Shown: piece after piece, positions 17,701 to 18,098 of the stretch
Numbering within the stretch: position 1 is the first letter of the stretch
Layout: every line of letters begins with the position of its first letter
Source: Nitrospirota bacterium
Lineage (GTDB): Bacteria > Nitrospirota > Nitrospiria > Nitrospirales > UBA8639
Assembly (NCBI GenBank): GCA_020355985.1
Contig: CP070628.1
Span: 1,543,608 to 1,561,705 of the forward strand
DNA length: 18,098 nucleotides
Direction of reading: 5' to 3'
Translations under genes and position numbers: made by a program
The notes under the pieces: generated by a model
The model's database searches: none
Told to the model about the DNA's origin: nothing
What the model saw: only the letters and a program-made list of their open reading frames with translations

Positions 17701-18098
17701 TCCAGCACATCCCAGACTTCTGGGCGCTCCTTTTCAACTAACCGCTTGGCACTTTTGATAGTGGTGGCTGCACCACGTTCTTCTAATTTATGAAAAATAA
17801 AAGGCTTAAAGAGCTCTAACGCCATTTTCTTGGGCAACCCGCATTGATTGAGCCGAAGTTCCGGGCCAACAACAATCACCGAACGCCCAGAATAGTCCAC
17901 GCGCTTACCCAAAAGATTTTGTCGAAAACGGCCCTGCTTACCCTTCAGCATATCACTCAGGGATTTTAACGGCCGTTTATTGGCACCCCGAATAACTCGG
18001 CCACGACGCCCGTTATCAAATAACGCATCAACAGCCTCCTGGAGCATACGCATCTCGTTCCGAATAATGACCCCTGGGGCTTTCAATTCAACTAATCG
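14790..18098 (-). CDS. rpoC: DNA-directed RNA polymerase beta' subunit (partial, C-terminal about 1100 residues)
   Basis: The beta' subunit carries the catalytic magnesium site of RNA polymerase. 1102 residues are visible; the frame is open to the window edge, reading [19 protein letters not shown] at the edge, and about 280 N-terminal residues lie outside. The catalytic motif NADFDGD is encoded at 17547–17567. Other landmarks are [20 protein letters not shown], the trigger-loop region [20 protein letters not shown], and the second zinc site with cysteines in PDCLTS and in [12 protein letters not shown]. The sandwich-barrel segments follow, then the conserved [20 protein letters not shown] and the acidic tail [15 protein letters not shown]. 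Its TAA is followed by the str promoter; no intrinsic terminator is seen, so readthrough from the rpoBC transcript is possible. Confidence 0.98.
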   Translation of the reverse strand, partial: RLVELKAPGVIIRNEMRMLQEAVDALFDNGRRGRVIRGANKRPLKSLSDMLKGKQGRFRQNLLGKRVDYSGRSVIVVGPELRLNQCGLPKKMALELFKPFIFHKLEERGAATTIKSAKRLVEKERPEVWDVLDEVIREHPVMLNRAPTLHRLGIQAFDPILVEGKAIRLHPLVCAAFNADFDGDQMAVHVPLSVEAQIECRVLMMAANNVLSPANGRPLSVPSQDMVLGCYWLTNDRDGARGEGKIFSSTEEVRIAFDSQEVEEQARIKVRIGDELVETTVGRVLLAEILPANMAFSHVNQLMTKKEITKLVDRVYRLVGLHEVVVMLDQLKDLGFSYATKAGVSICIDNMHIPSRKGELIDGAQANVNQVQEQYSEGLITNGERYNKVIDIWAHVSEQVAIEMMKEISQGGGRGATEGLNPIFMMADSGARGSSQQIRQLGGMRGLMAKPSGEIIETPITANFREGLTVLQYFISTHGARKGLADTALKTANSGYLTRRLVDAAQDVIISEPDCLTSDGIIVSALVEGGEVIQSLDERILGRLTAEDVHDPVTQEILVKAHKELDEELCRTIVEAGIDHLKIRSVLTCQSRWGVCASCYGRDLARGRLVEKGEPVGVIAAQSIGEPGTQLTMRTFHIGGTASKVVAQTVLEARHAGVIKYLSFDAKKNADFPNPGMAVKTQQGDWVVMVRNAKVAVYDETGREREKYPLVHGAKIKVGDGEKVEIGQKFVEWDPYSLTILTEVGGKVALGDITEGVTIKDEVDEVTGLSRRVVIEQAGTNLRPRLSVKDESGKTAKLSSGSPARYLLPVGAHIFVEKGATVFPGDVLAKIPRETTKTKDITGGLPRVAELFEARKPKEHAVVSEIDGEVSFGGFVKGLRKVTVDNRIGDVKEYLIPRGRHVNVHEGDWVRAGEPLMDGSANPHDILAVLGPRELQKYLVNEVQEVYRLQGVVINDKHIEVITRQMLKKVRVEDAGDTSFLPGTQVNKFVFDDENEQVLAEGGKPALGKPVLLGITKASLSTDSFISGASFQETTRVLTEAAINGRTDELRGLKENVIVGRLIPAGTGWGEYRETFVPMPVKEDALPSEEEAGLESAQLSRS

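Overview
The window is a bacterial str–S10–spc ribosomal-protein gene cluster read entirely from the minus strand. In transcription order, from high to low coordinates, it holds: rpoC (3' part), rpsL, rpsG, fusA, tuf, rpsJ, rplC, rplD, rplW, rplB, rpsS, rplV, rpsC, rplP, rpmC, rpsQ, rplN, rplX, rplE, rpsN, rpsH, rplF, rplR, rpsE, rpmD, rplO and secY (5' part). There are 27 protein genes, two of them cut by the window edges. I see no tRNA, rRNA, mobile element or CRISPR array. No stretch over 300 bases lacks a gene; the longest gaps are 133 bases (rpoC–rpsL) and 106 bases (rpsG–fusA). Long plus-strand ORFs are antisense shadows.

The organism is a bacterium using the standard code: Trp is TGG, and TGA ends rplO, rpmD, rplV, fusA and rpsG. 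Hand counts put most of the window near 45% G+C. The protein flavour (EF-Tu, L2, L5) reminds me of Nitrospirota, but that is recollection, not a search result. Six of the genes appear to start with GTG.

Layout: 14790–18098 is rpoC. At 14657–14789 a near-consensus sigma-70 promoter drives the str block (rpsL, rpsG, fusA, tuf; 10296–14656). The S10 block (rpsJ to rpsQ) lies at 5091–10264 and the spc block (rplN to secY) at 1–5039. I find no convincing intrinsic terminator, so the set is probably transcribed as one long unit or a few overlapping ones. Together the products form much of the 30S and 50S subunits, the two main elongation GTPases, the RNA polymerase beta' subunit and the Sec translocon channel.

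This is a conserved housekeeping region and I do not see a new defence, mobile or biosynthetic system. Four things stand out: (1) rplB (ribosomal protein L2) has an in-frame TGA at codon 93 with the family sequence continuing in the same frame on both sides; (2) the rpsG–fusA gap can fold into a three-tier nested stem; (3) EF-Tu has a variant, longer switch I loop lacking the usual RGITI motif; (4) tuf is about 61% G+C in sampled lines, against about 45% in neighbouring genes.
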